Source: Saprospiraceae bacterium (GTDB lineage: Bacteria; Bacteroidota; Bacteroidia; Chitinophagales; Saprospiraceae). From it: a DNA stretch of 64,000 nucleotides. The notes under the pieces are model-generated. The model searched no databases and was not told the origin of the DNA. It worked only from the letters and a program-made list of their open reading frames with translations. The stretch covers positions 124,001 to 188,000 of the forward strand of contig JADKGI010000009.1 in NCBI GenBank assembly GCA_016722285.1, read 5' to 3'. Positions 10,292 to 20,071 of the stretch are shown piece by piece (the stretch's first letter is position 1; every line of letters begins with the position of its first letter). The translations under genes and the position numbers were made by a program.

Positions 10292-11662
10292 TTACTTGAG
10301 TCTTTCTATGATTAATGACGATCCTTCTGCGGTCAAGGTTAAATTTCCTGCGGATGAATATCTTCGACCCTGGATTTTGATCACGTCGCTAGCGGCTATT
10401 GTTAATAATTTAACGACTGTCACGGTGCCTTGTAATCTGTCTGAATTGTGTTGGTAAGTATAACCAAGGGTTCCAGGCACAGTAGTTCCGTTTCTTAACA
10501 TCTTGAATTCACCCCCGGAACTTTTATTATTTGTAACATTTACTGTGGCTCTGTAGGTGATTCTATACGTTCCTGCATTGACTATGGTAACTTGTGATCC
10601 GCTACCTCCTACAGTATATCCTGCATCTGCTATATTATTGGTACCGAAAGTAAGGTCTGAAAAAGATGTATTTAGTGTTTGAGTGCCCACTGCATCATAT
10701 ATTTCAAGCAATGCCGGAATAAATGTATTGGCAATTTTCCTGATCAAACCATTATTGACGGTAACAATACTGTCATTCGTTGTCCCTGAAGGCAATCCCG
10801 TAATATTTAATGCTGAGCCACCTGTTGCGAAAGTGAGACTCTGACTATTATTTGTAATTGTTGTGTTTTGTGTTAAGTTGCCTCCCAATCGGATGTCTTT
10901 ACTTACGAGATTGATTCCATTGGAAGCAGTTGTACTATCAATAGTATTGTAATTGGGAATATTGAATACTCCTGTAGAATTATTATAGGTGGCCACACCG
11001 CTTGATCCTGTTGTAGTAAGTGATATAGAAGTTCTGGCTCTGGCATTTGTAAAATATAGACTTGTACCCTCAGGCACTACTGAAGTATTGAGCGTCTGCC
11101 AGGTTTTGTCCCCTCTCCAATATTGAGATGTCGTCCCGGCAGTTATATTATTTTCCTTATTATTAAAAATTGTCCAGTCTCCAGAGGTTAAAAGTCCTCT
11201 GTTTGCCGCTGATGATGATGGTAAATTGAAAGTATGGTTGCTGGCAGCAGATACTATATTGAAATCTGTACCAGTGCTTCCGATAGAAAATGTTTGCACT
11301 GAACCGGTCAAACCATTCAGAGATGTTATGGCACTGCCGCTTAATAAGTTGGAGAGTCCTCTAGTAGTGACATTTCCACTACCATCAGTGGTAAGTATAT
11401 TATTATCGGAAGTATTGGTACCGAGGCCTTGAAATCTGATGGTTCCGTTGGTGTGAAACTTAGTCAAGGGGTTATTGGTGCCTATACCGACGTTACCGGT
11501 GTTTTTATTAAATATGTTGATACCACTCAGAGTCCATTTGCTGGAATCTATAAATTTAAAGCTGCCCTTATTATCAATGACTTTGACCTGTGCATAACCA
11601 TCCATTGCGAATGACCAGACACAGACCAAAGTCAGAAATATTTTTAGAAACATCTTCATCAA
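10292..11662 (-). CDS. Secreted tail-fibre-like protein with C1q-like C-terminal domain
   Basis: A 456-residue protein with a signal peptide ending at YAQ (residue ~25), then VKVIDNKGSFKFIDSSKW, an opening shared with the next upstream gene (VIDNKGTIKYV). Next come the tail-fibre signatures VGIGTNNPLTKFHTNGTIRF and SLYFTNARAR, both common in phage tail fibres and Bacteroidota surface proteins. Residues ~245-315 hold the module NG(I/L)...LGGxLxQxTTI...ITGLxxGxxxDS found repeatedly in this cluster. The last ~130 residues form a jelly-roll-like domain (AGTYRITYRATVNV) resembling C1q-type heads. I infer a homotrimeric surface fibre. It is separated by a few bases from the gene downstream and 40 bases from the gene upstream, so an operon is likely. 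Confidence 0.75.
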   Translation of the reverse strand: MMKMFLKIFLTLVCVWSFAMDGYAQVKVIDNKGSFKFIDSSKWTLSGINIFNKNTGNVGIGTNNPLTKFHTNGTIRFQGLGTNTSDNNILTTDGSGNVTTRGLSNLLSGSAITSLNGLTGSVQTFSIGSTGTDFNIVSAASNHTFNLPSSSAANRGLLTSGDWTIFNNKENNITAGTTSQYWRGDKTWQTLNTSVVPEGTSLYFTNARARTSISLTTTGSSGVATYNNSTGVFNIPNYNTIDSTTASNGINLVSKDIRLGGNLTQNTTITNNSQSLTFATGGSALNITGLPSGTTNDSIVTVNNGLIRKIANTFIPALLEIYDAVGTQTLNTSFSDLTFGTNNIADAGYTVGGSGSQVTIVNAGTYRITYRATVNVTNNKSSGGEFKMLRNGTTVPGTLGYTYQHNSDRLQGTVTVVKLLTIAASDVIKIQGRRYSSAGNLTLTAEGSSLIIERLK

Positions 11663-11702
11663 TCAAAATATCTTTTAAATTTTCTATTCAGTCACAGACT
11701 GT

Positions 11703-12611
11703 TTACTTGACCCATTGGACTTCAATCACATCATCAACCATAAGAGTCCACCCATTTTGTACCAAAGTAATACTTCCTCCTGATACAGAATAGTCTGAAG
11801 TTACCGCAGAGTTTGTCCCTCCTATAAGCTTGGCCCCATTCCTGTAAACCCAGACTTTAGATACTGTGTTTGGCATGCCTGAGATAGCATAAGTTAATGT
11901 TCCAGCATTTGTTATTGAAATGGATGTTTCACCACTTTTTAACAAACTTTCCTGTGTTATTTTTTTAAGTGTACCTGTACTTCCTATGACAACGAGACTA
12001 TCCGTTGCATCACCACTTCCTAAGCCACTAATATTTAAATCATTTCCACCTGTGGCTATGGTAGTTGCCTGGTTCAATGACCCGCCCAACGTCACTGTAT
12101 TACCCGTTTTCGTCAGACCATTGCTGAAGGTTAATGCATTGAAAAGTGTGGAAGCAGAAATCCTTCTTAATGCACCCGAAGTTGGGTCAACGACCACCAA
12201 GCTATCTGTTGCTGATCCTGACCCAAGTCCTGTTACCTTAACAGATTCAGCTGTTGAAGCTAATATCAGATCAAAAGCACTAGCAGAAATAGTTGTAGCT
12301 TCAGTAAGAGAACCACCCAATTTTACTGTTTGTCCCGCCTTTGTCAGACCATTGGTAGCATTATTCAAATAATTCATTAACATAGTCATTGTGTCAGAAT
12401 ATTGCACATAATTGTTCAGGCTATCTCCGAGTTGTTTGGGTGTCACATAGAGAACCAGGCTATCCTTTTGCGTGATAATTTTTGGATTAACCGCCTTTAG
12501 TACATATTTGATTGTTCCCTTGTTGTCAATAACTTTGGTAGAATCGAGCTGAGCATTGGCACTGAATCCTATAAGAACCAATGCAACTACTGATAAAAGA
12601 TACTTTTTCAT
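11703..12611 (-). CDS. Secreted beta-repeat protein with two cluster-specific modules
   Basis: A 302-residue protein with a clear signal peptide (MKKYLLSVVALVLIGFSANA). It opens with VIDNKGTIKYV, like its downstream neighbour. Two consecutive copies of the cluster module follow: NGLTKAGQTVKLGGSLTEAT...DSLVVVDPTSGALRRI and NGLTKTGNTVTLGGSLNQAT...DSLVVIGSTGTLKKI, each about 55-65 residues. The C-terminal ~60 residues (VWVYRNGAKLIGG ... DDVIEVQWVK) are alike the C-terminus of the next gene upstream (INVYRNGARIGA ... GDEIRIVQFN). There is no sorting domain of the usual type IX form. I infer a structural or adhesive extracellular protein; no enzyme motif is visible. Confidence 0.7.
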   Translation of the reverse strand: MKKYLLSVVALVLIGFSANAQLDSTKVIDNKGTIKYVLKAVNPKIITQKDSLVLYVTPKQLGDSLNNYVQYSDTMTMLMNYLNNATNGLTKAGQTVKLGGSLTEATTISASAFDLILASTAESVKVTGLGSGSATDSLVVVDPTSGALRRISASTLFNALTFSNGLTKTGNTVTLGGSLNQATTIATGGNDLNISGLGSGDATDSLVVIGSTGTLKKITQESLLKSGETSISITNAGTLTYAISGMPNTVSKVWVYRNGAKLIGGTNSAVTSDYSVSGGSITLVQNGWTLMVDDVIEVQWVK

Positions 12612-12665
12612 TTTAATTGAATTATTTGATGAATGTTTAAAAATAAATTTAGATTAATAAAATAT

Positions 12666-13373
12666 TTAATTGAACTGTACTATTCTAATTTCATCTCCTG
12701 CGACACACACCACTCCTGCTTCCAGTGCGATCGTGCCGGGATTAACCACTGTTGCGCCTATTCTGGCGCCATTTCTATATACATTAATTTTGTCTATGTC
12801 CGTTATAGGAAAAGGAGTCGGGAATTGAGTTTGTCCATTTGCAGAGACAAATACCATCTGTTTTTCTTTGAGAAGTGAAGAGACAGGAGCTTTTTTCAGC
12901 ACTCCTGTTGTCGGATCTATGGTAACAATTTCATCAGTAGCCGCATTTCCCGGACTCAGCCCGGTAAGTGCCAATGTATTTGTGTTACTTGCTGCTATAG
13001 TAGTGGGTTGAACTAAAACACCACCTAATTTTATTTCATTGGTGGGCGTATAGCTCAAACCATTGAGGGTGATAAAATTTTGGGCAAATTTCACCCACTT
13101 TGTACCGTCATTATAGTAAAACCCGGGTGTGACGTCAGCTGCTGTGGCTGTATTATATATAGTCATCCCTGCAATATGAGCAGATAATGGAGCCGGATTG
13201 GCTGATGCTGAAAGCTGAAGTCGGGGCATCAATACCCCTTGTGTGCCACTTTCTATCTCAAGGACAGAGTTTGGATTGATGGTAGTTGGATTGTCACCTA
13301 TCTTCACCTGGGAAAAAATAACCCCTGTGGCAGATAGAGTAAATGCCAGTAAAATCAAAAACTTATAATTCAT
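12666..13373 (-). CDS. Secreted beta-repeat protein, first gene of the tail-fibre-like cluster
   Basis: A 235-residue protein with a signal peptide (ending near ATGVIFSQ). The N-terminal domain contains NPNSVLEIESGTQGVLMPRL and GMTIYNT...GFYYNDGTKWVKF, a pairing very common in Bacteroidota tail-fibre-like surface proteins. One copy of the cluster module follows (NGLSYTPTNEIKLGGVLVQPTTI ... TGLSPGNAATDEIVTIDPTTGVLKK). The C-terminal domain is shared with the neighbouring 302-residue protein. It is first in a run of five same-strand genes (13373 down to 5553) with gaps of 6-92 bases, which suggests co-transcription from the AT-rich region upstream. Confidence 0.7.
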   Translation of the reverse strand: MNYKFLILLAFTLSATGVIFSQVKIGDNPTTINPNSVLEIESGTQGVLMPRLQLSASANPAPLSAHIAGMTIYNTATAADVTPGFYYNDGTKWVKFAQNFITLNGLSYTPTNEIKLGGVLVQPTTIAASNTNTLALTGLSPGNAATDEIVTIDPTTGVLKKAPVSSLLKEKQMVFVSANGQTQFPTPFPITDIDKINVYRNGARIGATVVNPGTIALEAGVVCVAGDEIRIVQFN

Positions 13374-13919
13374 TCTTACAACGGAGCTAATATTAAGTTT
13401 TAATTTATTTTAAATAACGCTATTATATTATAGTATTTTATAAAAAATACAAATTAAATTTTAAATTTATTATTTTGGTAATTGGAGGTATCTTAGAAAA
13501 GATAAAAATTAACCCACAAATATAGTAATTATTGATATATATGGATATTTTACATATTATTTTTTTATAATATTTTTTAATGTGAATTTTACCGGGAGAA
13601 AAATCAAGTACTACTAATTTTTGTGGAATGTACTCTTATTACTTTCTTAACTAATGGTGTATTGCAACAAGGTAGGTCGTAGTTGCAATTTTTTCCAAAT
13701 AAATAAGTCCAGGCTACATTAGTTTTTTCTTCAATTTTAATCAATTTTGGATATGTTATGTTAAATGTTGAAATGATTGTCCGGCACTAAATGGCAAATA
13801 ATATATGAAATGATATGAATCATTTTAATTTATCTTAAAAAAATATGACCTTTATGTTATCAGATGTGACTATATTGCTTTAGTTCATATTATAGTTTTA
13901 ACTAATATTTTTTACAAGA
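13374..13919. other. AT-rich intergenic region between divergent transcripts
   Basis: About 545 bases with no credible reading frame and very high AT content, including long A/T runs near 13410-13470 and 13540-13580. It separates the tail-fibre-like cluster (minus) from pdxH (plus), so it should hold both promoters. I could not assign a convincing TTG-N17-23-TAnnTTTG match to either start. Confidence 0.5.
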
Positions 13920-14567
13920 ATGAATAAATTATCAGATCTCCGACAGGATTACAAAAAAAATCAATTATCTGAAGACATGGTATCGTCTGACCCGCTGGTT
14001 CAGTTTGATCAGTGGTTTTCTGAAGCTATGGAAGCAGGAGTGACAGAGCCTAATGCATTTACTTTGGCAACAGTAGATGTGAGTGGTGATCCTTCGGCCA
14101 GAGTCCTGTTATTGAAAGGTGTAGATGATGGTGGGTTTGTATTTTATACCAATTATGAAAGTGATAAAGCAAATCATTTGGAACACCGCGCCAGAGCATC
14201 GATGTGTTTTTTGTGGTTGGAACTTGAGCGGCAGGTTCGCGTGTCGGGAGGAGTTACCAAAATAAGTCGTGAAGAATCAGAAGTATATTTTCACAGCAGG
14301 CCGCGCGAAAGCCAGATAGGAGCGTGGGTATCTCATCAGAGCCATGTCATAAGTTCCAGAGCCAAATTAGAGATCAGACTTGAGGAGATGATTGAAAAAT
14401 ATAAAAATCAGGATACAATACCCCTGCCTGACAATTGGGGCGGGTACAGATTAATTCCGGAGAGAATTGAATTTTGGCAGGGCCGGGCTAATAGATTGCA
14501 TGACAGACTTTTGTACAGTAAAGCAAAGGGATTGACAAGTTGGATTATAGAAAGATTGGCGCCATAA
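13920..14567 (+). CDS. pdxH: Pyridoxamine 5'-phosphate oxidase
   Basis: This FMN enzyme oxidises pyridoxamine or pyridoxine 5'-phosphate to pyridoxal phosphate, the last step of vitamin B6 synthesis and salvage. Its 215 residues match the family length. Signatures seen: PNAFTLATVD near residue 41, the FMN/substrate segment RVLLLKGVDDGGFVFYTNYE (about 60-79), RVSGGVTKIS (about 105), SRPRESQIGAWVS (about 122-134) and the C-terminal WQGRANRLHDR box (about 183-193), followed by the usual ...W.IERLAP end. It has its own upstream region and is followed after a few bases by a potassium-channel gene. Confidence 0.95.
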   Translation: MNKLSDLRQDYKKNQLSEDMVSSDPLVQFDQWFSEAMEAGVTEPNAFTLATVDVSGDPSARVLLLKGVDDGGFVFYTNYESDKANHLEHRARASMCFLWLELERQVRVSGGVTKISREESEVYFHSRPRESQIGAWVSHQSHVISSRAKLEIRLEEMIEKYKNQDTIPLPDNWGGYRLIPERIEFWQGRANRLHDRLLYSKAKGLTSWIIERLAP

Positions 14568-14579
14568 AGTATTTTGTTT

Positions 14580-15603
14580 ATGATTGGAACAGGTATAAAT
14601 AGCAGGGCATTTTTTTCATCCCCATTATGGGTAGCTATTGCTCTGATTTTATTTTTAATAACAACAGCATCTTTAGTATATCATTATGTATTTGGGTTAG
14701 CTCCTGTAGATTCGTTTTATATGACGATCATTACTATTGGTACTGTTGGTTTTGGAGAAGTTGAACCATTAAGCGATGATGCAAAAATCTTTACTGCCTT
14801 TCTTATATTGTTCAGTATTTTTATATTTGCATACTCTGTTACCACCATATCTGCCTATCTGGTGACAATAAATTCAGTTTTTAATTTTAACCAAAAAAAA
14901 ATGGAAAAATCAATCAATAAACTAAAAGGTCATGTCATCATTTGCGGTTATGGCCGAAATGGTAAGCAGGCAGCAAAAAAAGCTATTGATCTATAAAAGA
15001 GATATTGTAGTAATAGAAGAAGAAGAGGATGCTATTAAAGAACTGGAAGAAGATGGCATACTATACATTGAAGGAAATGCGACTGAGGACGAATCACTGG
15101 TGAAAGCAGGTATTAAAAACGCAGATTTTTTAATTACGACATTACCATCAGACACAGATAATGTATTTATCACCCTGTCGTCCAAACAAATGAACAGGAA
15201 AATGCTTGTAGTCAGCAGGGCTAGTGAAGAATCCAGCATCAAAAAATTGAAAATTGCAGGAGCTGATAATATTATTATGCCTGACAAAATAGGGGGAGAT
15301 CATATGGCATCCCTTATTGTGGCTCCCGATTTACTTGAATTTCTTGATAATCTTTCAGTATCTGCTTCCGGAAGTATAAATATTCAGGAGATCATGCTTA
15401 CTAATATGCCTGAAATCAAAACGATAGATGAATTGAAAATCAAAGAAAAAACAGGATGTACGATCATAGGATATAAGACCAAAAGCGGAAACTATATAAT
15501 AAATCCTGACCATATTATGCCAGTAGGGCAAGAAGGAAGGATAATTGTATTGGGTAATACTGCACAAATATTGAAGCTAAATCAGGTATTTAACATCAAT
15601 TAA
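14580..15603 (+). CDS. Two-TM potassium channel with TrkA/RCK domain, one frameshift
   Basis: The first part has two membrane helices (about residues 10-32 and 68-90) around a pore loop with the potassium selectivity signature TIGTVGFGEV, then the Rossmann start of a TrkA-N domain (HVIICGYGRNGKQAAKKAIDL). The frame breaks at about 14990-14996: the first frame stops just after IDL, while the next frame continues YKRDIVVIEEEEDAIKELEE, exactly the next strand of TrkA-N, and then a TrkA-C domain (EIKTIDELKIKEKTGCTIIGY). The whole, about 341 residues, matches the YugO/MthK-like layout: a K+ channel gated by ligand binding to the cytosolic RCK domains. I prefer ATG 14580 over the TTG six bases earlier. 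The break is probably a sequence error. Confidence 0.82.
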
Positions 15604-15793
15604 GCATTACATTTTTTGCACCTACTCTGGTTTTAAACCTGTTGTTGCTATGTTTAGTAAAATTTTGCCAATACCGACGCATTAATACACTTTTACTATA
15701 GCTTATAACCCATGAATCCTGATATTCAATCCTTTATGGGATAGTACTCAAGTATCTGTCATTTTTTAAAAGTATTTTTATTTCCGGTCATAC

Positions 15794-18349
15794 TTATTCT
15801 TTTTCTTCTTCATTTATCATTCTGGAAGGAATTCTGATGAGTTTTCCAAAAAAAACGGCATTTGTCAGCATCCTGTCTGTACTATACAATGTTCCTCTGA
15901 AGACAGGGTCATCAGCAAATAATATAACCCTACCCTGTCCGATCTGACTGACGACACAAGACGCAGCATTTTTCATAAATTCGTTTAAATTCTTGGATGA
16001 AATATATCCATCCAGATGCGGATTTGCTGTATATTTACTTATGGTTGAGTATTCATTTTCACTGGGACTTAACCAGACGTTATTATTTTTATATACAGGT
16101 ATTTCATTTTGAGTATAACCAAAACCTATTGGGTGCGTAATATCGATATTTGTCTTAAAAATTGCTCCACCCAGACTCTCTTTGCCTAATAGCTCCTCGG
16201 CCTGATCAAATGGTTTTCTTTCGACCACAACCGGTTTTTCTTTTTTTGGTGCTTCTATAAGTTTTTCTTTTAAGAGTTTAACTTTTATAGCCCAGCTAAC
16301 GGCAGTTCCAATAGTAATCAGGGTATTTCCCTGTGCAACCCAATCAGATATTTTCTTCACATCTATAGAATCAAGGGATGCGTAATTTCCTGAAACTAAT
16401 ATCAAAGTATTATATTGATTCAGGTCAAGTTGTCTGAATCTGTGTATCATCACTTTAGAAAGTGGCATATTTAACCTCTGATCAAAATGATGCCATATTT
16501 CGCCAGCTTCATTGGAATTGGTACCTTCTCCAATGAGTAAAACAGGAGTTGGTTTTTGTAAGACCCTTACATTTCCGCTGCCCAGATCAATCCCTTCAGT
16601 ACTAATACCCGAATTAAGGGAGTAAATATTGACACTATATTTGTCTTGAACTTCTTTAAGTATATTATATATCTCATCAGAGTTCAATTTTTGTTTTGCA
16701 ACCGGAAGCATCAAGGTGCCATAATTTGCTTTATAGTTTTTTCCATCCATGATCTTTATAGTAAATGGTTTGAAAGATGTTGCCAGCACCAGGCCCTTGG
16801 TTTGCATATAATTTAATGCGCTTGCGCAATTTATATCATTCCAGTCCAGAAGATAAGCATAGTCCGATTTGACTACTTTTACCAGGCTTAAAATTGAATT
16901 TGCATCCATTATTTCTACTCCGGTATTGGGCATTATGTTTTCCCCCTGATATTTTATATTGTAAAAGTTGGCCAACGACCACGCCGAAGCATCATAAAAA
17001 ACACTATCGTGATACACCTCATAAGTCTCAAAAAAAGTCTGCACCATTCGGTACTGTGCTTGCTTTGTGGGAACAATATACCCTGTCTTATCTGCATTCC
17101 TATACACTTTGACTTTGTGAATCAGCAGTTTATCAATGAAGGCTTTTATTCTATTCTGGTCACTGTCTTGCTTAAATGTGTACGCTTTTACTTTGTCAGA
17201 ATTGGAATTTGTCAGGGCTGATTTAAAGAAGAAATTCTGGTATTTGTGCAGTTTAGTTTTATTTTCCATCGCCGCCTGCAATGTAGCCAATGATGAGACA
17301 TATTGATTTCTGATCGTAAATGCAAACGTCAGATCTCCATAGGGAGTATTTTGCATATGCCCTCTTGAGCTTGCCTGTTCAAAAAGCAGAGCCAGACCAC
17401 CTTGCAAATCACCATAAGAGGACCCATATCCAGGATAAGTCCCATCAAAGACCTCTTTGGTGAAGTATAATGAACCTATTTTGTCTGCGGCTTTTATAAA
17501 ATACTCGCTGAATAGGTTGTTGAGCTCAATATAGTTTTCGCTTGGCATAATGGGGTCCTTAGATCCGTTGGTTTTCATGGGTTCAAAAAAGAAAGAGCTG
17601 TTAGTACCCATTTCGTGAAAATCAGTCACTACATTAGGATACCATTGATGGTACCAGCTCAATTTGCCCCGACTTTCAGGATTTATTGCCAACAGCCAGT
17701 CCCGGTTAAGATCAAACCAATAATGATTAGTCCTGCCGCGAGGCCAATTTTCATTGTGCTCGACATCGTCATTATCTGATACCAGTGTTTCTGAACGGTA
17801 CATATTTGCCCATTGTGTATGCCTTTCACGGCCATCGGGGTTTATAGCAGGGTCAATAAAAATAACCTCGTTTTTGAGATAATTCTTTACAGATTCATTT
17901 TGAGAAGCCAACAATGTATAGGCGGTTAACATGGATGCTTCGGTACTTGATGGCTCATTTCCATGGACATTATATCCCAGGTTGACAATAGCAGGTAATT
18001 CAGATGCCAATTTATCGTCGTATTTCACCATCAGTCCAAGATGTTGTTTTCTTATATTTTCAAGATTTTGGAGATTTTCGGGATTTGAAATGATTAACAT
18101 ACATAATGGTCGGCCTTCAAAAGTTTTTCCATACTCTATATAAGTGGCATAAGGAGACAGTTCAGATAATTTTTTGAAATAAGATATGACCTGATCGTGT
18201 CTGGTATGAAAATCACCAATTTTATATCCTAAATATTTTTGTGGTGATATTATTGTTGTATCAAATGGGGCATAATTTGAATAGAAATAATCTTGAGCAT
18301 GAATATTACAAGCAAAGAGTAATGGCAGTATCAGACAAAAAAGTTTCAT
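15794..18349 (-). CDS. Secreted M14-family zinc carboxypeptidase
   Basis: An 851-residue exopeptidase candidate. I start it at ATG 18349 (MKLFCLILPLLFACNIHAQ, a clean signal peptide) rather than at the longer frame from 18427, whose 26 extra residues precede a second hydrophobic stretch. The M14 catalytic domain is at about 45-345. It shows the zinc-ligand motif as GYNVHGNEPSSTEA (HxxE), INPDGRERH, FDLNRDWL and the downstream His in VVTDFHEMGTNSSFFFEP. The C-terminal half includes a DJ-1/glutamine-amidotransferase-like stretch (LILVSGNYASLD, GNTLITIGTAVSWAIK) and ends without a T9SS domain. This long M14 type is frequent in Bacteroidota and is thought to act in the periplasm or outside on peptides. 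Confidence 0.85.
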   Translation of the reverse strand: MKLFCLILPLLFACNIHAQDYFYSNYAPFDTTIISPQKYLGYKIGDFHTRHDQVISYFKKLSELSPYATYIEYGKTFEGRPLCMLIISNPENLQNLENIRKQHLGLMVKYDDKLASELPAIVNLGYNVHGNEPSSTEASMLTAYTLLASQNESVKNYLKNEVIFIDPAINPDGRERHTQWANMYRSETLVSDNDDVEHNENWPRGRTNHYWFDLNRDWLLAINPESRGKLSWYHQWYPNVVTDFHEMGTNSSFFFEPMKTNGSKDPIMPSENYIELNNLFSEYFIKAADKIGSLYFTKEVFDGTYPGYGSSYGDLQGGLALLFEQASSRGHMQNTPYGDLTFAFTIRNQYVSSLATLQAAMENKTKLHKYQNFFFKSALTNSNSDKVKAYTFKQDSDQNRIKAFIDKLLIHKVKVYRNADKTGYIVPTKQAQYRMVQTFFETYEVYHDSVFYDASAWSLANFYNIKYQGENIMPNTGVEIMDANSILSLVKVVKSDYAYLLDWNDINCASALNYMQTKGLVLATSFKPFTIKIMDGKNYKANYGTLMLPVAKQKLNSDEIYNILKEVQDKYSVNIYSLNSGISTEGIDLGSGNVRVLQKPTPVLLIGEGTNSNEAGEIWHHFDQRLNMPLSKVMIHRFRQLDLNQYNTLILVSGNYASLDSIDVKKISDWVAQGNTLITIGTAVSWAIKVKLLKEKLIEAPKKEKPVVVERKPFDQAEELLGKESLGGAIFKTNIDITHPIGFGYTQNEIPVYKNNNVWLSPSENEYSTISKYTANPHLDGYISSKNLNEFMKNAASCVVSQIGQGRVILFADDPVFRGTLYSTDRMLTNAVFFGKLIRIPSRMINEEEKE

Positions 18350-18502
18350 TTGGATAAAATTTAAATATGATGGTAAAGCAGAGCAAAACAATGAATAAAA
18401 CAGGACAATCAAAAGAATTTGAACCAATATCTTGATTTAATGTTTTGGAATATGACTGCTTGTAATGATCAGGCAGTTTTATTAATTAAACATAATTTTT
18501 TA

Positions 18503-18844
18503 ATGGCGACTATAAAATTTAGATTTGAAGATACATCTATACCCGAAGTAATTGCTGAGGGAGTTGAAAAAGGTTATTCTATTTTAGAAGCCACTGAAGA
18601 CTTTGATGTTCATCTTAATCATAATTGCGGTGGGGTGTGTGCGTGCTCTACTTGCCATATATATGTAATGAAAGGAGCTGATGATCTGGAAGAAATTTCT
18701 GATAAAGAAGAAGATTTTATTGATAGAGCGATCAACCCAAAATTAGAATCAAGACTAGGCTGCCAGTGCGTCATATTGAGTGAAGATGCTGTTTTTGAGG
18801 TGGTCATACCGGACCAAAAGCAAATAATCGGCCACGAGCATTAA
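18503..18844 (+). CDS. [2Fe-2S] ferredoxin, adrenodoxin/ISC type
   Basis: Start ATG 18503 gives 113 residues beginning MATIKFRFED, matching the family; the open frame further upstream lacks similarity. The cluster ligands are visible as NCGGVCACSTC (three Cys with CX5CX2C spacing) and a fourth Cys in RLGCQC near residue 90. Acidic patches (DDLEEISDKEEDF) fit docking to a basic partner. Proteins of this type pass electrons to iron-sulfur assembly or to monooxygenases. No isc genes are adjacent, so the partner is unknown. It ends 2 bases from the converging stop of the BASS transporter. Confidence 0.88.
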   Translation: MATIKFRFEDTSIPEVIAEGVEKGYSILEATEDFDVHLNHNCGGVCACSTCHIYVMKGADDLEEISDKEEDFIDRAINPKLESRLGCQCVILSEDAVFEVVIPDQKQIIGHEH

Positions 18845-18846
18845 TA

Positions 18847-19746
18847 TTAATTTCTATTTCTGCTCCAAAAGAATGCTAAAGACGACGCACTGAGTAAGTG
18901 CCAGATGCTCCACCATGCTGCTATCAGAGCCATTCCTCCTTTGCCTCCGAAAAAATTGAAAATCAGAATAAGGGCTAATCCAGAATTCTGAATTCCGGTT
19001 TCGATAGATATGGCCTGAGCATCTTTTAATGGCAATTTCATGAGGTTTTTTGACCAGAAAAAGCCCATAAACAAAGCCAGACCATTATGAATGAGGACGA
19101 TATAAAATACATGGCCAACATATTTTTTCAGATTTTCGAGATTTCCTGTTATGGCAAAAATGACAAATCCGATAAAAATAAGCAGACTGAGCATCCTGAC
19201 TGGTTTTTTTATAGATTGAGTAGTTTTTGGGAAAAATTTTATAAAAAGCTGACCTAGGATTAAGGGAATAATTATCAACTGACCAATTGTAAGAGCCATA
19301 CCGATAAAACTGATTTCAAAATCAATACTGTTTTCAGTAGCGATGGGTAACAATGTCGCTGTAAATGAAAAAATCAACGGAGTGGAAACAACACAAAAAA
19401 GGGTAGAGATGGTGGTTAGAATGACTGAAAGAGCCGCATTTGCACCAGAAAGGTGTACTGCGTAATTAGAAACATTGCCACCAGGGCAGGAAGCAATGAG
19501 CAACATACCCATGGCAAGGCTATATTCTGGTCTTATAATCCAAATTAAAGCAATACTGATCAATGGCAATAATACCCATTGAGAGAATAAGCCGGCAAAA
19601 ACTGGTTTTGGATTCCTTAATATATATGAAAAATCAGAAAGCCTGAGATCAAGTGCCACACCAAACATCAAAATGCCTAAACAGATATTAAGAATAATGA
19701 CCTGGCTATGATTAAAATTTATGCTTATGTGATCGAGATTATTCAC
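18847..19746 (-). CDS. Bile acid:sodium symporter (BASS) family transporter
   Basis: A 299-residue membrane protein with nine to ten hydrophobic helices. Seen: GVALDLRLSDFSYILRNPKP (helix 2 and loop), LLIASCPGGNVSNYAVHLSGANAALSV (the conserved sodium-binding crossover region, CPGGxxSN) and EIGQNSG-like ISIETGIQNSGLALIL. These are diagnostic of SBF/BASS transporters, which move organic anions with Na+. The substrate cannot be told from sequence. It converges with the ferredoxin gene and stands alone. Confidence 0.88.
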   Translation of the reverse strand: MNNLDHISINFNHSQVIILNICLGILMFGVALDLRLSDFSYILRNPKPVFAGLFSQWVLLPLISIALIWIIRPEYSLAMGMLLIASCPGGNVSNYAVHLSGANAALSVILTTISTLFCVVSTPLIFSFTATLLPIATENSIDFEISFIGMALTIGQLIIIPLILGQLFIKFFPKTTQSIKKPVRMLSLLIFIGFVIFAITGNLENLKKYVGHVFYIVLIHNGLALFMGFFWSKNLMKLPLKDAQAISIETGIQNSGLALILIFNFFGGKGGMALIAAWWSIWHLLSASSLAFFWSRNRN

Positions 19747-20071
19747 ACCTCACTTTAATAAATAACATATTCAATTTGTTTTTTCAGATTGTAAATGTAA
19801 AAGAATTTTTTTTAATAAAAAACTTGAGAAACATCATTCTACCATTCTCATTATAAAGGTATTAGTTTCAGTTTATAAGATATTACTGTTTAGTTTCAAA
19901 TAAGAAATTGGCTTATAAAATAAAAAATACACTTGAAAGTTATATACTCGGTATTGCAATAAAAACTACATTTGCAAGTATATAACGTTCGTTATTAACA
20001 ATATTTAATATATTTGCGTTTTTTTTAATATATAATTGATTTTTGTGGGATCAAAGGAAGTGGGTTTGCTT

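Noticed and set aside
8725..13373. Prophage or tailocin tail-fibre genes
   Set aside because: Each protein has a Sec signal peptide and no capsid, tail-tube, baseplate, lysis or integrase gene is nearby, so these are secreted cell proteins with tail-fibre-like repeats.
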